This document shows, in pieces, positions 37,180 to 48,659 of a DNA stretch of 64,000 nt. This stretch comes from Epiperipatus broadwayi (taxonomy: Eukaryota > Onychophora > Udeonychophora > Euonychophora > Peripatidae), in contig JAQFVV010006829.1 in the NCBI GenBank assembly GCA_028023455.1, positions 60,001 through 124,000 of the forward strand, in the 5' to 3' direction. Position 1 is the first letter of the stretch; the number at the start of each line of letters is the position of its first letter. Under the pieces are notes generated by a model. The model worked only from the letters and a program-made list of their open reading frames with translations, had not been told where the DNA came from and did no database searches. Position numbers and translations under genes: made by a program.

Positions 37180-37800
37180 AATAATCATCATCATCAACCA
37201 TTATCAATTCACTGCAGGATGAAGGTCTCCCCAAGTTGAATCCAGCTTCTCCAAACTTTAGCTTCTCTTCTCCACATCACCCCTGCACACTTTCTTATTG
37301 TATCCATCCATCTCACATGTGGTTTCTTTCTGGGTCTTTTACAATCACTTGGAATACAGCTTAAAATTTCAATTGTCCATCTATTATAATCTCTTCTAGC
37401 AATATGTCCAACCCTACTCCACTTCAGCTTTTTAATTTTTTCAATGAGGTCAGTAACACCTGTTTGTTCTCTTACCCATATATTATGTTTTCGATCTCTT
37501 CTTGTTATTCCCACATGCATCTCTCCATACTTCTTTAAGTGGTCTGAAGTCTTTGTATTGCTCTTCTATTAAGTGTCCAAGTCTCAGATCCATAAGCAAG
37601 AACTAGTAAAACCCATTTATTAAAAACCTTCCTTTTCAAACACATAGGCATATTTCCTTTTAGTATCAAGTTATTTCTACCCAAAGCACTCCAACCAAGT
37701 TTAATTCTATGATTAATTCCATCTATTATGTTTCCATCTGCATTAATAATCTGTTAACTTCTTCTAATTCATCATAATCAATCTTTATTTTCATATTTAA
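37180..37800 (-). pseudogene. RTE-like LINE 3' fragment, best preserved copy
   Basis: A 103-codon open minus-strand frame (37520-37209) reads MHVGITRRDRKHNIWVREQT, GVTDLIEKIKKLKWSRVGHI, ARRDYNRWTIEIL and CKRPRKKPHVRWMD. This is the conserved C-terminal domain of RTE/BovB-like LINEs. Upstream, 37800-37530 carries the RIK-GWSAF region in other frames. The 3' end is an ATCATCATCA tail at 37186. It lies in intron A-B. Confidence 0.85.
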
Positions 37801-37884
37801 TTTTAAAGAGAATACCTAAACTTTAATAGACATTCTTAATTCATCCAGTTACATACATACATACATATATATATAAAATAACTC

Positions 37885-38010
37885 CTGCATTGCTTAGCAC
37901 AACTGGTAGAGTGTCAGATTTGGGATTACAAAATCCCAGGGTCAATTCTAGTGCTCATAGTTCTGGTGCTACTTCTTGTGAATTCCCAAGCAATAAACTC
38001 ATTAGCATTA
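37885..38010 (+). repeat. tRNA-derived SINE copy, clearest head
   Basis: A box 'tggtagagtgtcagatttgg', B box 'ccagggtcaattctagtgct' and 3' block 'cttgtgaattcccaagcaat' followed by 'aaactcattagcattatata' and a TA repeat. Confidence 0.7.
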
Positions 38011-38149
38011 TATATTATATATATATATATAATAGATGGTGTAAGGGCAAATCTTAAATATCATTGCATAGAGATGAATTTCTGTTTTGAACGCAATCAG
38101 TTAGGGTAGGGACAATATTCCGATTACCGATTAACCAGCAAAATAAATA

Positions 38150-38790
38150 TATAGGGAATACGAGCACAGACTTTCACATGCCCCACCACTCTCCACACTA
38201 TCTCATAACACTGATACACTTGAACACATATGTTGAAAAGATAAATAATCACCAATACACATATTTCATGCTAAACCAGCAATCATCAGTTGGTCCAGAT
38301 TACCATCTCTACACATACATGCTATAAGTGCTCAGATATATATTAAGATAGCCAATCCTCATACTTTAATACACAGGCTTTAATCTATTCCACACTCCAA
38401 CTCTTCAACCGTCCATCCAAATGAAATCTGATGATGAAATGCTCAAAGGCCACCCTGAGGCCGAGATTCTTGTCACACCCATGTTGACTTAAGGTCAAAG
38501 ATTTTTAATTGTATTGATGGTTGAAGAGTTGGAGTGTGGAAAAGATTGAAGCCTGTCTATTAAAGTATGAGGATTGGCTATCTTAATATATATCTGAGCA
38601 CTTATAGTATATACGTGTACAGATGATAATCTCAACTGATGATTGCTGGTTTAGCATGAAATACCTATATTGGTGATTATTTATCTTTTCAACATATATG
38701 TTTTCAAGTGTATCAGTGTTATGAGATAGTATGGAGAGTGGTGGGGCATGTGAAAGTCTGTGCTCGTATTCCCTATATATTACATATATT
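38150..38790. repeat. Family A repeats arranged as a 640-bp inverted pair
   Basis: The left copy starts 'gggaatacgagcacagactt' and the right copy ends 'aagtctgtgctcgtattccc'. All inner modules are mirrored (caactgatgattgctggttt; aagatagccaatcctcatac), with the centre near 38500. Recent formation is likely because the arms are very similar. Confidence 0.85.
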
Positions 38791-38794
38791 GACA

Positions 38795-41700
38795 CAGGTA
38801 TATAATAAGCCTGTGTGTTTCAGCCAGCAACATAAAGTAATTTATATACTTGAGTCTAGTTTGGTTTTACGGAACATGCAAAGAATCGACAGCAGGAAGA
38901 GGGGTACTTTATGAGAATATAATGAGATGTTAAATATCTCATGTTAATTAACAAAGCTCATAATTGCATGTAAAAATGAGTTAAACAGAAAGATTTAACA
39001 AAAGCAAAATTTGGGATTTTCAGAAAGAAAGAAAAAAGAGGAGATAAGAAAATGCAAACCATAGGATACACAATTGAAATTGATAGAATGACTGCCGAAG
39101 TTAGAAAACGAGAATAGAAACGGTTGAAAATAAATAGCAAGCACATGTAAACGAAATGTTACGATTTGGACTAGTAATGACTAATATACATATTTGTGCA
39201 AATGTACTGCATCCTTCGTTAGAGGGCAGGTTAGGGTCTAGCTTTAAGGAGCAAATACCCTGCATATTTGGTGTAGTGGGAGAATGTTATACTGTGAAGC
39301 CTAAAATCTCTACAACGATTCCAGTTTTTGACTTTTTAGAATTTATGTAATTCCCGAGCTGTAATGCCATTCGATTTTTTTATTTTACTGCTAAATAATA
39401 TAATTTGGGAATTTGACATTTCTTGGTAACCTCATCACAATTTATTGTAGCAGCTCATCATAAACTTGAACTATTCCATTACACTTTTATGATGAGTAAA
39501 ATATATAAAGTTTTGTTTTTCGACGTAAAATTAATATTTCATTTGACCGATGCTGCTTTTAAGCTTTCGGTTTCGATTAATAATGAAACTATAAGCTAAT
39601 TTATTTTGGTGTTCATCTTATATCGCTTCGGTATCAATACTATAAATTTGGATACGTGAAAAATAATATTTTATATAAATAAAATGGTTAGCTATTTTTG
39701 CTATATAATTGTTCAGCTTATGTTGACTTGATTAGTAATTGGAGAATCCGTGTAGTTTATTCTTAGAAATGAAAACAGTGAAAAATTGTGAGCTACTTAT
39801 GTCAAAGATCTGTATAAATAATAATGATTTATAGCTCGACGGGAGAACTCATTTAGAGTAGATTAAGAGTTGAACTATATATATGACTTCTAAATAAACT
39901 AATAAAACAAATTTCGTTATGTCAAATGTATTTACTGTTTTGAGCTTTCTGACATTAAAAAAAAAAGGCAAAACACGGTAACAAAATAATAAAGAATTCA
40001 GACTAAGGGTAACTATAGCAACCGTGATTTAACTACATAACAGTCAATTGCCTTCTTGATACATTTTAAATGGTCATCTAATTATTCGGATCCAAAATTA
40101 AGCAAATAATTTAGAGTCAGACAAAACAATATATAAAAACAAACAGAAATAATTTAAAAGGGCTTAATTAAATAAAGAGGAAAGGAAAATCTTAATTATA
40201 TTTTTAAAAAGGAAACTACACTCTTACAAATAAACACACCATTTCGAAAGCAGCAATACGATAATAAAGTACTTTAAATGAACTTATTTAAAAACTAACT
40301 GAAAAATAATAACTCTGAAAAGGAAAAAATAATTGAAAAACTATTTAATTAATTCCAAGACTAAAATTAAATATTTACAAACTTCCACCACGGAAGGGAG
40401 GGGGGTATTATTGTATTATTAAAAACAATACGACGTTGTACAAAATTAATATCAACGTGGGGCATTGTCCATTGCAATGGGAAAGTGGCAAGCTCTGAGA
40501 AACTTAAGGAACATGGGTCACTGATGTCTATCAGTTTCTTTTAATATTTCTTGTAATAAAAAATCAAACAAAGTTTGTAGCTCTTAAGAACAAGGAATAT
40601 ATGTGCATTAAATTGCTAAATATAGCAAAAAAAAAAATTGAACCAGGCATCTTAAGCTATTCAATCTATTGTCTATCATTCACTAAACTGAATGACTGTC
40701 GCTTATGACAGGAAAGTGCGCACGGTAATGCTTTATTTAATAGTCTTTTAAAGCTTGCGACAGGAAAGGATAGGCTACAATACCTTAACTTTGCTGAATA
40801 TTAATAATAAACCTATCTCTGTGAAATGCTAACCTCAAGCACAGGGCTAGCAGTTGACTGATATTGGAATAATCTTCTTATTTAAGAGCTCACTGTGAAT
40901 AATCGGTAATCACTGCCATGTACTTCCTGCAGCCTTGGAGGAATTGGTCAAAGGCTGAGTAATGTTTCCGATACAAGCAGTTTTTGGTTTCCTCTCTGCA
41001 CTTTGTTTCATGCTTTCTCTCTATTCTTCCAGATTGCTTCCAATCATATAGGCTAAAATAGAGTTTAGTAGTTGTAAGTTTTTTGTGCCAGGGTTTATCA
41101 CTTTGTGTAAGTGTGGCAAAAAAATTTTGATTGTGTGTGCACAACTATATTTCATTCTTTAATTCAGTCAGCTCATTTCCAATTCCAATATTTTCTACTC
41201 CCACCTCTCTATATGCAAATATATACATACTTGCATTTGTAGGAGGGGGAAACAAAAAATAGTATTAACAATAATCTTGTGTCATAACAAAAAGTAATGG
41301 GGGCAGGTTTAGTACTGTCAGATCCTAACATTTGCATAATGTAATACTATTTATTCATTAATGAGTTGCTTAAAACTTGATGTGGGTCCAAAATGTCAAC
41401 ATGCCCACTGAATATATATTTGGTAAGGTCTATTTAGAGATTTGCCTGATTATTATAGAAATAAAATGACAGAGAAAAAAATAATCTACAAATGACCTGC
41501 CTTACACAATCAGATTAGGTATCCATGCATGGTGAATTGTTCAACAAAGTGACATTGAATGTGCAATTTTTCCCTAATATGAACTCTTAAAGACTTGAGT
41601 GATAATAGCTCTTAGTAATATTCATTTTGCAAGCTATATGTTTTTTGAAGGAAAGATTGAAGAAAAGTAGACTGCAAAGTGTTAGCTTCACTATAAAATT

Positions 41701-41860
41701 TTTGAAGATCATTGGTGATGATTAAATTCATTCACTCTGGATTAAAGATCAGTTTTCAGCTCTGGATGCAAATGAAATTCACAAAAATGCTTTTCTATAG
41801 AATTTCCCAAAAATTAATTTGTAAGATATACATAGGCCATTAAGATATTGATGAAAACCA
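38795..41860. other. Intron A-B, no recognised feature
   Basis: About 3 kb of AT-rich DNA without exon, tRNA or clear repeat. Short frames (for example 40890-41144 minus) show no domain. Confidence 0.45.
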
Positions 41861-41864
41861 AGTG

Positions 41865-42090
41865 ATACATCATGTGACTTATTTAACTTGTATTTAAGTT
41901 AGATGACTGGATTTGAAGACATATAGATGTTTGAAAATTTCAGATTTTCTATTTAATTAAGTATTAGATAAATGCTGGGCTTGAGTTTGTATTTTGGATC
42001 GGTGTCTGATTTGGGATAGAGGTAATTTTAGCTAAAGATTTTAAATGCATTCTCTTGGAGCATTTATCTTGAAAATTAATAAAAAATAAG
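41865..42090 (-). repeat. Family D fragment
   Basis: 'ttatttaacttgtatttaag' with 'atgactggatttgaagacat' and 'gaaaatttcagattttctat' are the inverse of 7905-8000. The hammerhead region is reduced to 'gtgtctgatttgggatagag'. Confidence 0.6.
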
Positions 42091-42348
42091 TTTGTTTAGA
42101 GTTATTATCATGTTCGTTATATTATATAGACCATTAAAATAAATTGAAGTGGAAAACATTTTTATACTATGAATTGATTAAAAAAATTGATTTAATTAAT
42201 TGAAAAAAAATTACTTGTAGTATGGAATGGAATGTTAAAAAAAAATCAAGTCAGATGTCACATGACCTAATTTAATAAGCTTGTATTACAAATGTTATAT
42301 ATAGAGCTCGCAAATAAGCTTTTAACAAGTTTTGCAGAATATCCCTAA

Positions 42349-42386
42349 CTCCTGACCGGTTTCTGGTACTGGCCTCCTCAGTGAGG
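42349..42386 (-). ncRNA. Hammerhead-like core, minus strand, left arm of the 42-kb foldback
   Basis: Minus strand: CTGAGGA (42381-42375), stem II region GGCCAGTACCA, GAAAC (42363-42359), CG, GTC (42356-42354). All invariant positions are present: C3 U4 G5 A6 G8 A9, G12 A13 A14, A15.1-U16.1 and C17. Stem II is weak (two G-C pairs). The first stem I pair is a mismatch, but distal GGGATATTC pairs with GAATATCC upstream. Activity is uncertain. Confidence 0.5.
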
Positions 42387-42440
42387 TGCTAGGATATTCA
42401 AGCATTAGATTGTCCTGATATTTTTAATCTAATCCTTGAA

Positions 42441-42488
42441 TATCATAGCATCTCACTGAGGATGCCAGTAGCAGAAACTGGTCTGGGA
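42441..42488 (+). ncRNA. Hammerhead-like core, plus strand, right arm of the 42-kb foldback
   Basis: CTGAGGA (42456-42462), stem II TGC-CAGTA-GCA (three perfect pairs, 42463-42473), GAAAC (42474-42478), TG, GTC (42481-42483). Stem I TCTCA (42451-42455) pairs with TGGGA (42484-42488), one G-U. Stem III is A-U and C-G around a 2-base loop, the very short form known from minimal type I hammerheads of Penelope-like elements. Predicted cleavage follows 42483. Confidence 0.65.
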
Positions 42489-44084
42489 ATGGAATGTAGA
42501 TGCTAAGGATATTTACCTTCTGTGAATGCCATTTTAAAAACAGTACTCAATTTAATTCTTCTATACAGAAATGCTTCAAGAAAAAAAATGGTAAAAACAT
42601 TAATTGTAGCATGGATTGCAATAGCAGTTACTTTATAGGCACACTTTTATCTAGTAGAACACTGTTTTTCACATGGGCTATTAATTCAAATTTTTTACAA
42701 ATTGAAATGAAAAATACTAAACACATCATGAATTTTTTTTTATGAATTCCACATTCTTAAATTTTTATAATTGTAAATTAAATATTAATTGATTAAATTG
42801 ACTAACTATCTGTATGACTACAACAATTAAAATTACTGCACAGAAATTCATAATCTTCTGTACTTATAAAAAATATATAGATTGAACAATGGTACCTTTC
42901 CCCATGTTATCAGAGGTCAAAAGCTAACATTTGAGTCATAATGTTTGAAGACGGTTTTTAATTAGTTGCTAAATAGTGTTACTATATCAATACTAATAAC
43001 AGATCAATATTTTCCTATTGGGGATTGCTACAAATAGTAATCCTTGGGTCAAAATTATGGTATTAATAATACAAGCTGGGTGAAATTATATAGTCTACTA
43101 CAATACAAATATAAATGAACTAATTTGAACACTTTGTTTAGACAGAAAAATCAGTATAAAAGAATTTAAATGCAACCATGTTCAAACCCTTATATTACAT
43201 GGATTATGATATAATCAGTATTCTTAGTGTTAAAAAAGACACCGTTGTATGAGTACTTAATTATAGGTACAGATTGTTGGATAGATCGTAGACGAAGAAC
43301 TCCAAAATTAAAATGAAAATTTCATTTAAAAATGGGACTTATTCCAAATCTTTTGGTACTAAATCCAATATAATGCTTTTGTATGATAATATGTTGGACT
43401 ATTTCCATTGTCTATCAATAAATGTTAAATGTCTAGAAAAATTTAAACTTAAAATTTTCCAAACATAAAAATCTAGTAGTAATAACACACAAATAGACAA
43501 CACGGATTAGCAGATTACACACCATTTCAAGTGGTACCATTTTCTGCTCTTCTTTATGTGTTTCTGGTCTGACAGGTGACAGCATTGGCATAGGAGTCAA
43601 ACTTAGGCCTTTAGATTCTTGAATATTAAATTTTAAAGGAACACTCAAACCAACTGAGCTATTCTGTCAAAGGCTGTTGGTTAGAGAGTTACCTTAAAAT
43701 CTGATATTCAATAATATAGACATTTAGCATTTGATGATAGATGATGGAAATAGTCCAACATATTATCACATCTAAAATATCATCATCACAAACCTTCAGA
43801 CAAATACTAAATAGATGTAATGCCATTTATCAACAGCCATTAAATTCTAAAATTGGTAATCTAAATTTCTGATCTGGTCAAATGACTGAAGCATTGCCTT
43901 CTTTTACAAAATGCTTAAGAATATGAATAAGTCTAGTCATTGATTCAGTAAAATAGAAAAAATCATATTAGTTTTCTAATTAATGACTATATTATTAGTA
44001 ACTTCCTTGAAAGAAAACATGTAGCATTCTTGGCTTGGCTTAATTATAAAATGAAAGTGGATCTTTGTAAGCAATATTTGCAGT

Positions 44085-45016
44085 GTGGCCCATTGAAAAG
44101 GTGACTGATTTTCTCTCAAAGCAGCCTGGAATGCCATCTCTGAATCAATATATTCATTATACAACAATGTACTTTCGTTATGCATCACAAAAATTTTAAA
44201 GCATAAGTATGTATGAATTAAATATGAAATTTAACAATGTGTTTCATACTTTCATGGATCATCTTCAATGCTCTCCCTGCCCTCATGAAATCTTGCAAAC
44301 TATTTAAAAGACATTGCCAAGACTCATGGCTCCATTTCCATACAGAGTTTGAATCATTTAAAACATTTTAGTAGCAGCTTTGCCCAATTTAAAACAAAAT
44401 TTAATGTTAGCACATTGTTCCATTGTGAATTAAGGTATGAAACACACTGTCTCTTTTCATTAAAACAGGCAAAACTCTCTATAAGTATTGCCACTCAGTG
44501 CAAGCCAGGGTAATCAATGGATGCCAGAAGGCTTGTGCATAAAATTCCCATCTAGTGCCTACTCATCCAATATCCCCAGACTAGTTTCTGACTTGTGGCC
44601 TTTGTCAATGAGGAGCCTTGGATCTGAGAGAAGTGCTCTCAGGTCCAAGGCAATGCTCTCAGATCCAAGGCTTCTCATTGATGAAAGCCACAAGCCAGAA
44701 ACTAGTCTGGGGATATTGGATGAGTAGGCACTAGATGGGGATTTTATGCACAAGCCTTTTGGCATCCATTGATTACACTGGCCTGCACTGAGTGGCAATA
44801 TGTAGTAGAGAGTTTCGCCTGTTTTAATGACACTTAAGAGCACGCATAAGAAATGGTGATCATGTGATGTCACTTTTCATGTGATAACTCTTGATCTAGA
44901 CATATTAATGTCTTAAAATTTTTGTGAGGAATAGCTAATATATGTATTGATTCAAAGTTGGTCCTGAAAACAGTTTGGAGAGAGAACCAGTCATCTTTTC
45001 ATTGGGAAACACTATG
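44085..45016. mobile_element. Family B element containing a nested foldback
   Basis: Left end 'gcagtgtggcccattgaaaa' with 'ggtgactgattttctctcaa', right end 'gagagaaccagtcatctttt' with 'cattgggaaacactatg': inverted termini. The element is split by the 412-bp insertion 44461-44872. When that is removed, the sequence reads 'ctcttttcatgtgataactc', as in the uninterrupted copies near 22975 and 34450. Confidence 0.75.
44461..44872. mobile_element. Family C foldback element with 8-bp target duplication
   Basis: Flanked by CTTTTCAT at 44453-44460 and 44873-44880. The two halves are nearly perfect inverted repeats: 'caggcaaaactctctataag' against 'agtagagagtttcgcctg', and 'ctactcatccaatatcccca' against 'tggggatattggatgagtag'. 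Each half has a hammerhead-like core with C3 changed to T (TTGATGA on plus; TTGACAA on minus), so both look inactive. An 8-bp duplication is typical of hAT-type DNA transposons, which conflicts with the retroelement link of hammerheads. Confidence 0.8.
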
Positions 45017-45119
45017 TAGGAATTTAAAAGAAAAATTTAAGAATAAATGATGGCTTAAAACTATAAAAGTTTTTAATTTCTGGGTATGATCATTTAAGAT
45101 TTTCTTTTGGGGTATAAAT

Positions 45120-46510
45120 ATTAATGATGATATATAAGTCTTAAAAATACTATGATAATTTTATTAAATAAATGGATGGTATATCCAGCATATAAACGTA
45201 TTTGCACGAAGATATCCAGCTCTGCGAAATTAAAAAACTCTTATACTCTTAAAAACTGTGGATTGTATTAAAATATCTGAAGAAGTTCTAAAATGTTATA
45301 GTGGTATGATAATTCAAAACTGTTGCATTTTTAGAAATAAGTCAACCCGTAAATATATGTCATCTGATTTAAAAATATTTATATTGTCACAATTTGTAAT
45401 ATTAAAGGGAATAAAAATAACTGTGGTGATTATAAAAAAATACTATATTTTCTACTACATCAAAAGTATGTACAAATATTTTATTGCTGAAGACGATTAT
45501 AAAACATATCTCCAAATGATGGTATTAACAATTTTAATTTACGATTGAAATGGGCATCACTAACTCTGCTATGCATTAAGATTGTGCAGATAGTGTCTTA
45601 GAGGTAATGTTTTGATGTTACACGTCTCTATTACTTACTAATATAATTTTTTGTGTGTGTCTGATGTGTTCAAATGTTTTATTTGTCATTTTAAAAACGT
45701 CTCAATTGCATAAGTAGATTTTTCGTATTAAGGAAAAAAACGACTTTAAAATGAATCATTCGGCTAGATCTAAGCATTTGGTTGAGACAAGATTCCAGAG
45801 TAAAACAAATTCCAACTTACAATAATTTCAATTTTTACAGACTCGTAAAACTGTGAATTATTAAAACTAAATTGTTTAGGACAGTTTCCAAAACTGGGGA
45901 AAAAATAATAATTAAGAGGCATTAAGTAATTTAAAAGTGAAAACATTATACAATTAAAAATTAATTTAATAGTTTGAAATAGATTTAAAAAATTATAAGC
46001 TAAGACAACGAAAATGAGTTGACAGAATAAAAGATAAAAAGAGCTGGGTAAGAGAAAGATATACATCAGGATTAGTGCATTTAAACCAATAATAAAATTG
46101 ACACACATATATAATACAAATTTCAGTGTCTGAATGACGTAAAATTTAATTTAGACTAATTAAATAAAAAGAGTAAGAGCATTAATAAAATGGATTTGCA
46201 ACAGAATAAAAAGAAAAGTTAGTTAAAAATGTAGATTTATTTGTTTAAAAAATAACAGAATAGAAATTAATAACAAACAAAAAAAAAAAAATAGAAAAGA
46301 AATAAAACATACAGGCAAAAGAATTATGAAGAGTGAAATAGAAACTTTATTCAGCGATAGAAAAGAGAGAGAAGAAAATAGATATTCTTAAGAATATTAT
46401 AAGTTTTTAAAAAGAAAACCACTATCAATCGTTTATAAAGGAAGTAGATTGGTTGTTAACAGGCAGGACCTAATTTTTTACCAACTGTAAGTAATAACAC
46501 GCATGCATAC
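45120..46510. other. Intron A-B next to exon A, no recognised feature
   Basis: AT-rich DNA. The donor GTGAGT of exon A lies at the right end. Two frames of 96 (45258-45548, plus) and 112 codons (45770-46108, minus) are hydrophobic or low complexity and show no domain. Confidence 0.45.
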
Positions 46511-46514
46511 TCAC

Positions 46515-46661
46515 CAACAAAAGAAGTTTCACCAAGATATCCTCGACGCTTCAGATTTACTTTTAAATTTTTATGTGTTTCATTAACTTGATAGAGTTCT
46601 CTTTCGAATGACACCCAAGCCCAGTTTAGTAGAAATGGCTGGTTGATTAATTCATTATTGC
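46515..46661 (-). CDS. FREM2: FREM2-like exon A: first half of Calx-beta domain 1
   Basis: Most upstream exon recognised, 147 nt, acceptor AATTGTAG, donor GTGAGT, phase 1 at both ends. It encodes [20 protein letters not shown], then [20 protein letters not shown] and [14 protein letters not shown]...Y-V-E and RRGYLGETS are the opening strands of a Calx-beta domain. In FRAS1/FREM proteins the preceding part is a run of CSPG repeats. No such exon is visible from 46662 to 64000, so the upstream intron exceeds 17 kb or carries exons I cannot see. Confidence 0.9.
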
Positions 46662-46689
46662 CTACAATTAAAAATATATATATGTATAT

Positions 46690-46860
46690 TATTAAAATCA
46701 CTAAACATCATGCGATTACCATTCTTTATGGTTACACAAGCTGATAATACAGAGGCAAAACTCTCCATACAGTAGCGCCATTCAGTGCATCCGCTGATTA
46801 CTCTGGCTTACAGTAAATGACACTACTGTATAGAGAGTTTTGTCTTGGTCTATATTATCA
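46690..46860. repeat. Short foldback element, family C, without core
   Basis: 'aaacatcatgcgattaccat', 'gaggcaaaactctccataca' and the inverted 'actgtatagagagttttgtc'. It lies 30 bp upstream of the acceptor of exon A. Confidence 0.65.
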
Positions 46861-47364
46861 AAACTGTAAAAAATAATATAATTGCATGAAAAAACTAAAA
46901 ACAAACTAAACAAATATAATAGCTCAAAAATTTATAAAATAATACATCTTACAACAACTACCTAATAATGTTTTCTTACAGAAGCAATTGATGCTTTTGG
47001 AAATATTTTTATTTTCAGTTACAGCAAATGTTATTTTTAATAAAGAATGGGTTCACAAATGTTATCTTTGATAAAGAACAGGTTCATAGTGGGCAAATGC
47101 TTCTGTATGCAAATTCTACAAAAGCACTCATTTAATAATGCAATTGACTTACAAGTGATAAACTTTCTACACTCACAACCTTAAACCAAGATCTGCATAA
47201 ATACATTAATAATTATTGCTAATCTTTTATTAAACTAGATATTGATATATCATTCATAGTGCTTTAAAATTCAGTTAAAAATTAATATATGTTTTTTTAT
47301 TTAAACATAAACACAAATACACAGAACTCAATTTTATGATGTATAATAATTTTTTTAGATATAC

Positions 47365-47510
47365 CACCCTGCTCTATTTGGGGCAGTTGGTACAGCACCC
47401 AACATGGGATCAAGAAGTCCCAGGATCAAACCTGGTACTAGCAGGTCTAATGCATGAACTTCTTATGAACTCCCTAACAGTAAAGCCATATGTATTTTTT
47501 TAAATATACT
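47365..47510 (+). repeat. tRNA-derived SINE copy
   Basis: 'ggggcagttggtacagcacc', a B-box-like 'ccaggatcaaacctggtact' and the 3' block 'cttcttatgaactccctaac' with 'agtaaagccatatg'. Confidence 0.65.
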
Positions 47511-47564
47511 TAAATTGTTATGTTTCAAGAGTGTGTGGTGGAGATTCTAACTATATCTAAATTA

Positions 47565-47965
47565 TATATATAATTCTAACTTATGGATGTGAAATGTAGA
47601 CATTTGACAGAAAAGCAATTCAAAAATTTCAGACTACTTAAACATGGCAGATATATATATATATATTGGGAATATCTGAATGAGCGAATAAATAGATACT
47701 GACATCATTGAAAAAAATTAAAGATTGAAATAGAGATGCACTGGATATATTTCTAGAAGAAATGATAATGATTATATGGGTTGAAGGTTTAAATTGAATT
47801 CTAAGAAAGACCTAGGAAGAGATCACATGTGAGATGCATAAATCAAATAAGAAAGTTGGTTGGTGTGATATGGAGAAGAGAGCCTACAGAATACAGAAAC
47901 TGAAATAAACTGAGTGAGGTATTCATTCTGTAATGGACTTATAATGATGATGATGATGATGATAT
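47565..47965 (+). pseudogene. RTE-like LINE 3' fragment
   Basis: 'aacttatggatgtgaaatgt' (LTYGCEM-type), 'gacctaggaagagatcacat', 'gatatggagaagagagccta', then 'ctgtaatggacttataatga' and a (GAT)n tail. Frames are broken. Confidence 0.7.
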
Positions 47966-48659
47966 ACAATGAATATATTAAATGCCCATGATGATTTAAC
48001 TTAATGGAAAAGTGACAAAATCAAGAATTATAAGTATCCAAATAGATTCCTGAGTAAGGAAAGTAAAAAAGATCTCTCCTAAAGATTCCAACCCACCCAC
48101 GGATATTGTGTTATCTGCATCAGAAAAAATTCAACAATCCTCCGACTTATGGAACAGTAGCAAAAACAAATACAATGAACCTCACATTTAATGAATGTTC
48201 AATGGTGAAATTGAAAAACTTAATAAAACCTTAAGTGAATGCTTGTTGGAATCTTACTAACTCCTTTATAAACAACTGTTTGGGGGGAGGGGACCCTCTA
48301 TGCTAGAAAACTCAATATTAAATTTTTTGAAATATCTATCTAAGATCATTTGTAATTATTTTCATTTGTCATTTTTAGCAAATTTTAATTTAAAAGAATT
48401 TTCAACGTCTAAATAGATATCACATGATAACACCACAACCAGAGCTCATTCTGTGCACTTCAAATCTTTGTCTACAGACAAACTCCTAGACAGATCATGA
48501 AATACAGTGCTTTTGTAAGCTTGAATAAATCTGGAAGTACATAACCAATGCTTCACTCATGTAAGTAAAATGCTATCTAATAGAAAAATTAATGTCTGAA
48601 CATAAACGATCATACTGTGCTTGTCTATATTACATTAGTAACTTCTATAAGTAAATTAA

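Larger units (their letters stand above)
42255..42540. repeat. Family D foldback element carrying two hammerhead-like cores
   Basis: Inverted halves around 42415. The left half reads as a ribozyme-like motif on the minus strand (42381-42354), the right half on the plus strand (42451-42488). The outer part 'aataagcttgtattacaaat' equals the sequence at 7720-7740. Confidence 0.8.

Noticed and set aside
44488-44873. Two overlapping frames of 79 and 104 codons on opposite strands with similar proteins
   Set aside because: They are mirror readings of the palindromic foldback at 44461-44872, not genes.
45770-46108. 112-codon minus-strand hydrophobic frame
   Set aside because: It lies inside the intron between exons A and B. 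Its hydrophobicity reflects T-rich codons in AT-rich DNA.
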